From: Alteromonas mediterranea DE
GTDB taxonomy: Bacteria; Pseudomonadota; Gammaproteobacteria; Enterobacterales; Alteromonadaceae
Assembly (NCBI RefSeq): GCF_000020585.3
Contig: NC_011138.3
Coordinates: 4,345,394 to 4,351,042, forward strand
Reading direction: 5' to 3'
DNA length: 5,649 nucleotides
Under the pieces are notes generated by a model. That model had not been told where the DNA came from and searched no databases. It saw only the letters and a program-made list of their open reading frames with translations. Numbering within the stretch: the first letter of the stretch is position 1; each line of letters begins with the position of its first letter. Below, piece by piece: positions 1-5,649 of this stretch. Made by a program: the position numbers and the translations under genes.

Positions 1-1
1 G

Positions 2-541
2 CCGTTACCACACATTCATTCTCGTGAAATCGTAGCCCAAAGCAAGCTCTTTAGGGTAGAACGCCTAGACCTTGAGTTTTCTAATGGCGCCACCCGTGAA
101 TTCGAACGAATGGCAGGGGGTAACCGGGGCGCAGTAATGATTGTGCCTATGCTAGATGAAAATACCATGGTTTTAATTCGCGAATATGCTGCGGGCACAC
201 ATTCGTATCAACTTGGTTTCCCAAAGGGCCTTATTGACCCCGGCGAGACCGCTATTGAAGCTGCCAACCGCGAACTTCAAGAGGAAGCAGGATTTGCTGC
301 TAACGATCTCATTGAACTTCACCAAGTGAGTATGGCCCCCACGTTTTTCAACGCCAATATGACCATTGTATTGGCTCGCGACTTGTATCCCAAACAACTA
401 GAAGGCGATGAACCCGAGCCTCTTGAGGTGATTCATTGGCCTTTAGACGAAGCAGATGCTTTACTTGCTCGAGAAGACTTTATAGAAGCACGCTGTATTG
501 CCGCGCTGTTTTTAGCTCAAAAGTGGTTTAAGGAACAATAA
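2..541 (+). CDS. nudE: ADP compounds hydrolase NudE (Nudix), 5' end cut by window edge
   Basis: Nudix hydrolase that in E. coli cleaves ADP-ribose, NADH and diadenosine polyphosphates, yielding AMP plus a second phosphorylated product, in the cytoplasm. The frame is open from base 2 through the TAA at 539-541, giving 179 visible residues against 186 in E. coli NudE, so only the first few residues are missing. The complete Nudix box G-x5-E-x7-R-E-U-x-E-E-x-G-U lies at bases 227-295 (it begins GLIDPGE and ends RELQEEAGF). The flanking stretches LDLEFSNG, VMIVP, LIREYA, SMAPTFF, DLYP and LEGDEPEPL match E. coli NudE closely and set this apart from the related NudF and ADP-ribose pyrophosphatase groups. 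The ATG at 110 is internal, because recognisable NudE sequence precedes it. cysQ follows after two bases, so the genes are probably co-transcribed. The promoter lies outside the window. Confidence 0.95.
   Translation, partial: PLPHIHSREIVAQSKLFRVERLDLEFSNGATREFERMAGGNRGAVMIVPMLDENTMVLIREYAAGTHSYQLGFPKGLIDPGETAIEAANRELQEEAGFAANDLIELHQVSMAPTFFNANMTIVLARDLYPKQLEGDEPEPLEVIHWPLDEADALLAREDFIEARCIAALFLAQKWFKEQ
530..534 (+). promoter_or_regulatory. Ribosome binding site of cysQ, inside the end of nudE
   Basis: AAGGA sits nine bases before the cysQ ATG at 544 and lies within the last codons of nudE. This supports the ATG at 544 as the cysQ start and suggests that ribosomes finishing nudE pass directly to cysQ. 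Confidence 0.7.
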
Positions 542-543
542 AC

Positions 544-1389
544 ATGCCCGATGACGCCCATGCCGACCTACTAGAACTTGCAAAGAAAATTGCCGTTGAA
601 GCTGGTGAAGCCGTATTAGAAGTCTACGACAAAGGTGAGTTTGACGCTTACCAAAAAGAAGACGAGTCCCCTGTCACCAGCGCAGATTATTTGGCAAATG
701 ATATTATTAATAAGCGACTAAAAGCCGCTACACCTGATATCCCTATTCTTTCCGAAGAGAATAAACACGCAAGTTTAGAAGAGCGAAAGCATTGGCCACG
801 TTATTGGCTTATAGATCCTATTGACGGTACACAAGAATTCATCGCCAGAAGCGGTGACTTTGCCGTTAATATTGCGTTAATTGAAAATAATGAGCCCACC
901 ATTGGGGTTATATTTTGGCCGCCAGGTCAGTCTTTGTATTACGCCGAAAAAGGGAAGGGTGCATTTAAGTCTTCTCCTGATGGCGACCACCCCATAAAAG
1001 TACGCAAGCTAGACGACCCCAAAAGCAGCGTTGTTATGATTGCGATTAGTCGTCGTCAGTCTCGCGAAAAAGTGTTAAGTAGAATGTGCGCTAGGCGCGT
1101 ATACCAAACACTACCGTTAGGCAGCTGTTCGCTGAAAGCCTGTTTCATTGCTGAAGGCAAAGCCGATGTATTTATGCGAATCGGCATTACCGGTGAATGG
1201 GACACAGGCGCATCTCAGTGCATAGTCTCTGAGGCAGGCGGTAGCATTGCCGCAGCTAACTTTGAACCGCTTACCTACAACCAGCGTCATTCGTTAGAGA
1301 ACCCAGATTTTGTGGTAATGGGCGATCAACGGGTGCCGTGGCAAGACGTTGTCCAGTATGATGACTTCGTAAACCCACATACGCATTAG
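544..1389 (+). CDS. cysQ: 3'(2'),5'-bisphosphate nucleotidase CysQ
   Basis: Mg2+-dependent, lithium-sensitive phosphatase of the inositol monophosphatase superfamily. The family removes the 3'-phosphate of adenosine 3',5'-bisphosphate (PAP), giving AMP and phosphate, and so clears the inhibitory by-product of sulfate assimilation and of phosphopantetheine transfer. The 281-residue product shows the metal-binding residues in family order: SPVTSAD at 42-48, SEEN with E71 and E72, DPIDGTQEF at 91-99 with D91 and D94, and EWDTGA with D220. The sequence YWLIDPIDGT and the later FIAEGKADV are close to E. coli CysQ, which has 246 residues. The extra length is about eight residues at the N-terminus and roughly twenty after the conserved NPDFVVMG near the C-terminus; that tail is rich in Asp and His and has no role I recognise. 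No signal peptide is seen, so the protein should be cytoplasmic. It is the second gene of a nudE-cysQ operon. Confidence 0.95.
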   Translation: MPDDAHADLLELAKKIAVEAGEAVLEVYDKGEFDAYQKEDESPVTSADYLANDIINKRLKAATPDIPILSEENKHASLEERKHWPRYWLIDPIDGTQEFIARSGDFAVNIALIENNEPTIGVIFWPPGQSLYYAEKGKGAFKSSPDGDHPIKVRKLDDPKSSVVMIAISRRQSREKVLSRMCARRVYQTLPLGSCSLKACFIAEGKADVFMRIGITGEWDTGASQCIVSEAGGSIAAANFEPLTYNQRHSLENPDFVVMGDQRVPWQDVVQYDDFVNPHTH

Positions 1390-1421
1390 CACGTAACAAA
1401 TTACATAGCGCAGCGTGCTAA
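1386..1421. repeat. Inverted repeat over the cysQ stop codon
   Basis: TTAGCACG at 1386-1393 is repeated exactly in reverse complement as CGTGCTAA at 1414-1421, with 20 bases between. The left arm contains the TAG stop of cysQ (1387-1389). There is no T tract after it, so it is not a standard intrinsic terminator. It could be an RNA 3' stem that protects the transcript, or a protein-binding site. Only the symmetry is certain. Confidence 0.5.
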
Positions 1422-1422
1422 C

Positions 1423-1440
1423 CTACGTATAATAGCGTAG
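1423..1440 (+). promoter_or_regulatory. Candidate -10 region for yceI (TATAAT inside a small palindrome)
   Basis: A perfect TATAAT lies at 1428-1433 and would place a transcript start near 1440, about 77 bases before yceI. It is flanked by CTACG (1423-1427) and CGTAG (1436-1440), which are reverse complements. No good -35 box is seen at the expected 16-18 base spacing; the nearest TTGACA-like string (TTACAT, 1401-1406) is 21 bases away. If real, this promoter may need an activator. It could also be chance. Confidence 0.4.
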
Positions 1441-1463
1441 TAATGTTGCTGGGCCACATTACT
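1439..1463 (+). repeat. Hairpin in the yceI leader
   Basis: AGTAATGT (1439-1446) and ACATTACT (1456-1463) form a perfect eight-pair stem with a nine-base loop. A second, weaker stem follows directly: TCTGGT (1463-1468) with GCCAGA (1483-1488), including one G-T pair. TGGTT (1471-1475) can pair instead with AACCA (1492-1496). The arms are AT-rich and no T run follows, so a terminator is unlikely. A structured 5' leader or an operator next to the candidate promoter fits better. Confidence 0.45.
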
Positions 1464-1504
1464 CTGGTCGTGGTTAAATCAAGCCAGATGGAACCAATTT
1501 GTAA

Positions 1505-1510
1505 AAGGAG
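1505..1510 (+). promoter_or_regulatory. Ribosome binding site of yceI
   Basis: AAGGAG lies six bases before the ATG at 1517 and nine bases before a second, adjacent ATG at 1520. Either codon could be the true start, which changes the product by one methionine only. Confidence 0.8.
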
Positions 1511-1516
1511 TAACCT

Positions 1517-2101
1517 ATGATGACTACACGTATTCGCACGTTGTCGACAGCATTGCTCGCTTGTGGGCTAGCATTTCCCGCTGCAGCCGACTGGTCAATT
1601 GACAGCGAAACAAGTGTGCTGCATTTCTTATCTACGAAAAACGCACAAGTTACAGAAGTTCATAAGTTTGATAGCTTCAACGGCACCCTGTCTGATAGCG
1701 GTAAGTTAAGCGTTGCGGTAGATTTATCGTCTGTAAATACAGCGATTGATATTCGCAATCAGCGAATGCAAGACATGTTATTTAATGTATCAAAGTTTGC
1801 ACAAGCAACATTTGAAGCTAACCTACCTGAGTCGATGATGAATCTGAAAGCAGGTGAAGTGGCAAACGGAAACGTTGATGGCATTTTAGTGCTTCACGGC
1901 AAGGCGGTCCCTACATCATTTTCAGTAACCGCAAGTAAGGTAGATGAAGGTACATTAACCGTATCAACTACCGCACCTACGCTTATTAAAGCCGAGTCAT
2001 TTGGTCTCGCAGAGGGTGTCGCGGCACTTCAAAAGATTGCTGGCCTGAAGAGCATTACAACCACTGTACCTGTTACCTTCGCGGTAACGTTTGAACAATA
2101 G
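1517..2101 (+). CDS. YceI family periplasmic protein (polyisoprenoid-binding-like)
   Basis: Exported protein of the YceI family, whose members fold as an extended lipocalin-like beta barrel; a Thermus homologue binds a polyisoprenoid in its cavity. The biological role is not settled. The 194-residue product has a clear Sec signal peptide: basic residues at R5 and R7, a hydrophobic stretch at about 9-21, and an A-A-A cleavage site before D25-W26. The mature protein begins DWSIDSETS, followed by family features: alternating beta-strand pattern, DLSSVNT at about 70-76, and the conserved stretch from RNQRM through MLFNVSKF to QATFEA. E. coli YceI has 191 residues, so the length is normal. It stands alone between cysQ, from which it is separated by 127 bases with a candidate promoter, and a terminator downstream. 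It may be lipid-related, given that the family ligand is an isoprenoid, but the sequence does not prove any ligand here. Confidence 0.9.
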   Translation: MMTTRIRTLSTALLACGLAFPAAADWSIDSETSVLHFLSTKNAQVTEVHKFDSFNGTLSDSGKLSVAVDLSSVNTAIDIRNQRMQDMLFNVSKFAQATFEANLPESMMNLKAGEVANGNVDGILVLHGKAVPTSFSVTASKVDEGTLTVSTTAPTLIKAESFGLAEGVAALQKIAGLKSITTTVPVTFAVTFEQ

Positions 2102-2197
2102 TAAGGGTGCAATGTGCGCAAAGAGGAACCTCGCGCCTTAAGGTAGCTTGAACACCTCGTGCTAATGCGCAACTGACCTCTTATTTCGTAAAGGTAC

Positions 2198-2226
2198 AAA
2201 AAACCGCACTTTATGTGCGGTTTTTT
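2198..2226. terminator. Bidirectional intrinsic terminator between yceI and opgH
   Basis: The arms AAAAAACCGCAC (2198-2209) and GTGCGGTTTTTT (2215-2226) are perfect reverse complements around the five-base loop TTTAT. The GC core is CCGCAC/GTGCGG and the flanking A and T tracts provide a U run in either direction. It lies 96 bases after the yceI stop and 21 bases beyond the opgH stop, so it can end both converging transcripts. A weaker GCGC stem (2116-2119 with 2133-2136) precedes it in the yceI 3' untranslated stretch. Confidence 0.93.
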
Positions 2227-2247
2227 AATTCTCGAAACAAAATCAAC

Positions 2248-4242
2248 CTATTGGGTGTTATTAGAAAGCCTGTAACGCATAGGCAAGGGCTTTTCACTGA
2301 GCGTCTGTACCGGCATGTTCTGCCATGTATTTTCCGGTAAAGCAGGAACTTCAGCGTTATGCTGTGAAATAGCAAAGTAATCCATGGCCACACGTAAACG
2401 CTTCAGGGCTTTGCATTCCTTTACCTCTTGGTCGATAACAAACACACCCCACCGACGCATTGCTAAGCCGAGCTTATCGCTACTGGTTAAACGAATAACC
2501 GGGGCTGCTAACACCATGCCTACCAATACTGGCAGCAGCCACATAAATAGCGATGGCGTGAAATAAAACGTGGTTACGCCCCACGCCACTGCTAGACAAC
2601 TCATTATCTGCGTGTGCTTGATAGCTACCGTCCAAGGTACTTTGCGACCTTCCCGTTCTTGTGCTTCCCATTTAACTGAATGACCGACGAATACACTAAT
2701 AACAAAGTAGCTGTGATAAAACATCATCAGCGGCGCAATGAGCACAGCCATTGTTAGCTCTAATGCTGCGCCTTTTATCAGCGCCCACGCGCCGCCAAAC
2801 TCGCTGCGACGCTTCATGAGCGCAAGAGCAATACCCAGAAGTTTAGGTAGGAATAATAAGGCCGCCGTGCCCCACATGGTCACCATCATCATATCTTGGC
2901 GTGCCACCTGCCAGCTAGGGAATAATTGGTATTCAGACACGAAGAATTCCGGTACCGACGTAGCGCGAATAAGCGCATCTGCCGTGCCTAACGCCAGCAT
3001 ACAAAACAATATAAGCGAAGAAATGTAGGCAAAGGCACCAAACAAAAAATGCAGTCGGTTGGCCATTTTCAAGCCTTTCACGTTTAACAACCCTAGGTGC
3101 TGAATATTGCCCTGCACCCAACGGCGGTCGCGGATGGCGTAGTCGACAATATTGCTTGGCACTTCTTCATAACTGCCCGTGGTGTCGGTGAGCAAGTAAG
3201 CTTGCCAGCCTGCTCGGCGCAATAGCGCCGCCTCGACAAAGTCGTGGCTTAGAATTTCGCCGCCAAAGGGAGCGCGACCTTCAAGAGTAGGAAGCCCACA
3301 ATGCTGCATAAATGGCGCTATACGTATAATGGCATTGTGCCCCCAATAGTTAGCACTGTCGGTTTGCCAAAATGACAACCCAGTGGCTAACATAGGGCTA
3401 TATAAGTGCGCCGCGAACTGCACAAAGCGCCCGAAGAAGGTATTTTGACGTACCGGCATAGGAATAGTTTGAACAAGCGCCGTATCCGGATTTTGCTCAA
3501 TACGACGAGCAAGGTCCTGCATACGCTCCCCCGTCATTACGCTATCGGCGTCTAATACAATCATCGACTCATAGTTAGCACCCCAGCGCTCGCAAAATTC
3601 TTTAAGATTGCCTACTTTTCTATGCAGGTTCTTTTCTCGCCTGCGATAAAACACCTGGCTTGAATACCCACCAAGACGTTTTTTCAAACGTGTGAAGGCA
3701 CGAAGCTCTGCATCCGCTTTCGCCATATCACGGGTGTCGCTTAGCATATAAAAATCAAACTGCGCGCTATTGTCGCTATCCATCAGTTCGCGAATACATG
3801 CTTCAAAACCCACCATAATGCGACGAGTATCTTCGTTGTATACCGGCATTACTACGGCGTGCTTTTGCCCAAGTGGTGTAGCGGAATCTGGCTGGGCTTG
3901 AATTCGGCGCAAGCTTAACGGGTCAATGTTGAAAAGCTGTAAGAAGAATCCAATAATCCCCGTCCAAAACGCCATACATAACCAAGCAAACAGGGTTAAC
4001 CCCAGCCCTAGCTGTGCAATTTCTAAATTGGTGAGGCCGTTAGGTAAAAATATTTCGTATAAACTCCAACCGGCCAGCGCCGTGCTTGGAATCACTAGCA
4101 TTGCCATGATAAACAAACGCATATGCTCTCCTTTTAATATGAAATGTGACCCGCGTTTTGCGGTGTCGCTTTTAACCTGAGGCACGGCTTTAGCCCCGTT
4201 AGATAATGCTGTATCTGTGCGCTTAGTTTGGTTGATAGACAT
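2248..4242 (-). CDS. opgH: Glucans biosynthesis glucosyltransferase H (OpgH/MdoH), short form
   Basis: Inner-membrane family 2 glucosyltransferase that builds the linear beta-1,2-glucan backbone of osmoregulated periplasmic glucans from UDP-glucose and passes it to the periplasm, where OpgG acts. From the ATG at 4242 it has 664 residues. Two membrane segments (about 42-61 and 75-104) precede the cytoplasmic catalytic domain, which shows VMPVYNED (131-138), VLDADS with D231 and D233, SHDFVEAAL with D334, and RDRRW (371-375), the D,D,D,RxxRW pattern of processive synthases. About six more membrane segments follow (397-424, 451-476, two in 488-520, 546-561, 563-582). YWGHNAIIR, SHDFVEAALLRRAGW and FLPKLL closely resemble E. 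coli OpgH. That protein has 847 residues; here the cytoplasmic N-terminus is about 41 residues rather than about 140, and the C-terminal tail is also shorter. The start overlaps opgG by 20 bases. An in-frame ATG at 4122, with a better ribosome binding site, would give 624 residues starting directly at the first membrane segment. Confidence 0.95.
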   Translation of the reverse strand: MSINQTKRTDTALSNGAKAVPQVKSDTAKRGSHFILKGEHMRLFIMAMLVIPSTALAGWSLYEIFLPNGLTNLEIAQLGLGLTLFAWLCMAFWTGIIGFFLQLFNIDPLSLRRIQAQPDSATPLGQKHAVVMPVYNEDTRRIMVGFEACIRELMDSDNSAQFDFYMLSDTRDMAKADAELRAFTRLKKRLGGYSSQVFYRRREKNLHRKVGNLKEFCERWGANYESMIVLDADSVMTGERMQDLARRIEQNPDTALVQTIPMPVRQNTFFGRFVQFAAHLYSPMLATGLSFWQTDSANYWGHNAIIRIAPFMQHCGLPTLEGRAPFGGEILSHDFVEAALLRRAGWQAYLLTDTTGSYEEVPSNIVDYAIRDRRWVQGNIQHLGLLNVKGLKMANRLHFLFGAFAYISSLILFCMLALGTADALIRATSVPEFFVSEYQLFPSWQVARQDMMMVTMWGTAALLFLPKLLGIALALMKRRSEFGGAWALIKGAALELTMAVLIAPLMMFYHSYFVISVFVGHSVKWEAQEREGRKVPWTVAIKHTQIMSCLAVAWGVTTFYFTPSLFMWLLPVLVGMVLAAPVIRLTSSDKLGLAMRRWGVFVIDQEVKECKALKRLRVAMDYFAISQHNAEVPALPENTWQNMPVQTLSEKPLPMRYRLSNNTQ
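4128..4133 (-). promoter_or_regulatory. Strong ribosome binding site before an internal opgH ATG
   Basis: Read on the minus strand, AAGGAG ends five bases before the in-frame ATG at 4122-4120. This is closer to the ideal than the site in front of the upstream ATG at 4242. It either marks the true opgH start or is chance from the codons for Lys-Gly-Glu. Confidence 0.5.
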
Positions 4243-5649
4243 AATTCCACACCTCACTGACACGTTGCCCGTCTTGCTCGATATAAGCGCGCATATCAAC
4301 CGTTTGCTTCTCGTTCGGTTTAACAAAGAAAGTAGCGCGCCATTCCTGTCCATCGGCTACGGGGTAAAGGCGCTGCTTAGAGATTGCGCCATTAGCGCCT
4401 TGAACCACTAGTTTCATAGATTTTTCATCAAAACTAAGAGACTGCGGTGCGCTGAAATCCACACTAAACTGACGGGTATTATTCAAACTGTCGTCTTTAA
4501 ATTCGTCACCTGGCAGTACCGCTTTACCTTGGCGAGTGCGCACTACTGACGCCAGTTCGCTAACGAATGGGTTTTGCTCAACGGTTTTAAGATCGTAGGA
4601 AAAGTACAGCGACTCACCGGAATTAAAGGGCTTTTCAGGCGTCCAGAACGCCACAATGTTGTCGTGAATCTCAGATTTTGTAGGTATCTCGACGACTTCA
4701 AGACGACCTTTTTCAAAACCTTCTTGGGGGGTAACCCAAAGACCTGGACGTATGTGATAGTTAGCTTCTGCATCTAAGTAGTTATCCCACTCACCATCGC
4801 GCTGCAGCATACCGAAACCTTTGGGGTGCGTATCGCTAAGCGAGGTCACTTGAAGGCGAGCTGGATTTGTAAGGGGGCGCCAAATCTCTTCACCCGCGTG
4901 GGTAACCATAAGTACGCCATCGCTGTCGTGAACTTCCGGACGATAATCGTCGTGGCGCTTCTCTGTATTTTCACCGTACAGGAACATACTGGTGAACGGC
5001 GCGATGCCTAGCTTGCTCACATCATCTCGTGCGAACAACCAGCTTTCCACTTTAACACTGGTATCGATGTCGGGCTGAATGACAAACTTATAAGCGCCGG
5101 CTACCGACGGACTTTCTAAGCGCGCGTAAATAGTAATAGGTTTGCCTTCGCCAGGCTCGATAATCCAAAACTCGGTAAAGTGAGGAAACTCTTCCCCTTT
5201 CGCGAGTGCCGTATCGATAGCCAGCCCGCGGGCCGATATGCCATATACCTGATTTTTACCAACAAGGCGAAAATAAGAAGCACCTAAAAATACAGCAAAC
5301 TCGTCTTTATACTCTTCATTTTTAAGTGGGTAGTGAACGCGAAAACCCGCAAAGCCCGACTTATCATCGGTCAACCCTGCCAACGCTGATGCTGAACCAT
5401 CGTAGTTAAACATCTCACTGTTAAACGCAAGGCGCTCAGGTTTATTACTTTCGCCTATCGTATGAATGGTAACTGGGTATTCGTACAGAAACCCTGGGTG
5501 GAAAAATTGCAGCTCATAGTCGTTTTCACCGTGCCAAAGACTTTGTTCGGGTTTAAAGCGAATAGAACGATACGTTGTGTAGTCAATTTCTTTTAACTTG
5601 CTGTTTAGCCCATGATCGTCTTGCTCATAGCTCTGAGTGGCTGATTGAC
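4223..5649 (-). CDS. opgG: Glucans biosynthesis protein G (OpgG/MdoG), 5' end cut by window edge
   Basis: Periplasmic protein needed for osmoregulated periplasmic glucan synthesis; it works with OpgH on the beta-1,2-glucan backbone. E. coli OpgG and its paralogue OpgD have been assigned to a beta-1,2-glucanase family (GH186). The frame is open from the right edge to the TAA at 4225-4223, giving 474 visible residues against 511 in E. coli, so the signal peptide and roughly the first 15-40 residues lie outside. Family sequence begins near the edge with YRSIRF, LWHGEND and FFHPGF, and continues with IAPFTSMFLYGEN, YRPEVHDSDG (minus strand 4945-4916, with Asp residues in a strongly conserved stretch), EIWRPLTNP, GFGMLQR, LWVTPQ, VEIPT and DNIVAFW. 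The last hundred or so residues match the C-terminal immunoglobulin-like domain. OpgD is the main alternative, but adjacency to opgH favours OpgG. The Met at 5413 is internal. The promoter, and any osmotic control, lies outside the window. Confidence 0.95.
   Translation of the reverse strand, partial: QSATQSYEQDDHGLNSKLKEIDYTTYRSIRFKPEQSLWHGENDYELQFFHPGFLYEYPVTIHTIGESNKPERLAFNSEMFNYDGSASALAGLTDDKSGFAGFRVHYPLKNEEYKDEFAVFLGASYFRLVGKNQVYGISARGLAIDTALAKGEEFPHFTEFWIIEPGEGKPITIYARLESPSVAGAYKFVIQPDIDTSVKVESWLFARDDVSKLGIAPFTSMFLYGENTEKRHDDYRPEVHDSDGVLMVTHAGEEIWRPLTNPARLQVTSLSDTHPKGFGMLQRDGEWDNYLDAEANYHIRPGLWVTPQEGFEKGRLEVVEIPTKSEIHDNIVAFWTPEKPFNSGESLYFSYDLKTVEQNPFVSELASVVRTRQGKAVLPGDEFKDDSLNNTRQFSVDFSAPQSLSFDEKSMKLVVQGANGAISKQRLYPVADGQEWRATFFVKPNEKQTVDMRAYIEQDGQRVSEVWNYVYQPN
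4252..4255 (-). promoter_or_regulatory. Ribosome binding site before the upstream opgH ATG
   Basis: On the minus strand GAGG (within TGAGGTG) lies nine bases before the ATG at 4242-4240, inside the last codons of opgG. With the 20-base overlap it allows translational coupling of opgH to opgG. It is the basis for preferring 4242 as the start, but it is weaker than the site for 4122. Confidence 0.5.

Noticed and set aside
110..541. ATG at 110 as the start of the first gene
   Set aside because: The 36 codons before it are open and match NudE (for example LDLEFSNG), so the gene starts outside the window.
1517..1570. Lipoprotein signal (lipobox LLAC with Cys16) in the YceI protein
   Set aside because: The hydrophobic region runs on past the Cys to a normal A-A-A cleavage site before Asp25-Trp26, as in typical YceI proteins.
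2112..2141. Tiny ORF of nine codons after yceI (ATG at 2112)
   Set aside because: It has no convincing ribosome binding site, is too short to judge, and lies over a possible RNA stem.
2738..3028. Plus-strand open frame of 96 codons
   Set aside because: It is antisense to the membrane part of opgH, has no recognisable product, and is a shadow of that gene's codon pattern. The other short frames antisense to or out of frame with opgG, opgH and nudE were dismissed likewise.
4243..4353. Start of opgH at 4353
   Set aside because: It would overlap opgG by more than 130 bases; the added residues look like opgG read in another frame, and no good ribosome binding site was noted.
4223..5413. ATG at 5413 as the start of opgG
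   Set aside because: Conserved OpgG sequence (FFHPGF and others) continues upstream in frame to the window edge.

Overview
The window looks like ordinary chromosome from a gammaproteobacterium, probably a marine Alteromonadales member such as Alteromonas or a relative. This rests on protein resemblance to the Escherichia coli NudE, CysQ, OpgG and OpgH families, a moderate GC content judged by eye, and the nudE-cysQ pairing. The genus is an inference; no rRNA or other marker gene is present.

Layout. Positions 2-541 (+) hold the 3' part of nudE (Nudix hydrolase), cut by the left edge. Two bases later cysQ (544-1389, +) begins, with its ribosome binding site inside the end of nudE, so the two form an operon. 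A 127-base intergenic region rich in inverted repeats, with a TATAAT candidate -10 box, leads to yceI (1517-2101, +), a secreted YceI-family lipid-binding protein. A strong hairpin terminator (2198-2226) lies between yceI and the converging minus-strand genes and has A and T tracts that let it serve both directions. On the minus strand, opgH (2248-4242) and opgG (4223 to beyond 5649) form an operon transcribed leftward. opgG is cut by the right edge.

Function. nudE and cysQ both remove nucleotide by-products: NudE hydrolyses ADP-sugar and dinucleotide compounds, and CysQ dephosphorylates the sulfate-assimilation by-product PAP. opgG and opgH together make osmoregulated periplasmic glucans: OpgH is the inner-membrane glucosyltransferase that builds the linear beta-1,2 backbone, and OpgG is the periplasmic partner that shapes it. 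YceI is an exported beta-barrel lipocalin-like protein of unclear role.

The most notable point is that OpgH is short. It lacks nearly all of the long cytoplasmic N-terminal region that in E. coli ties OpgH to FtsZ and cell-size control, and its translation start is ambiguous between two well-supported ATG codons 120 bases apart. I found no mobile elements, CRISPR arrays, RNA genes or clearly new multi-gene system here.
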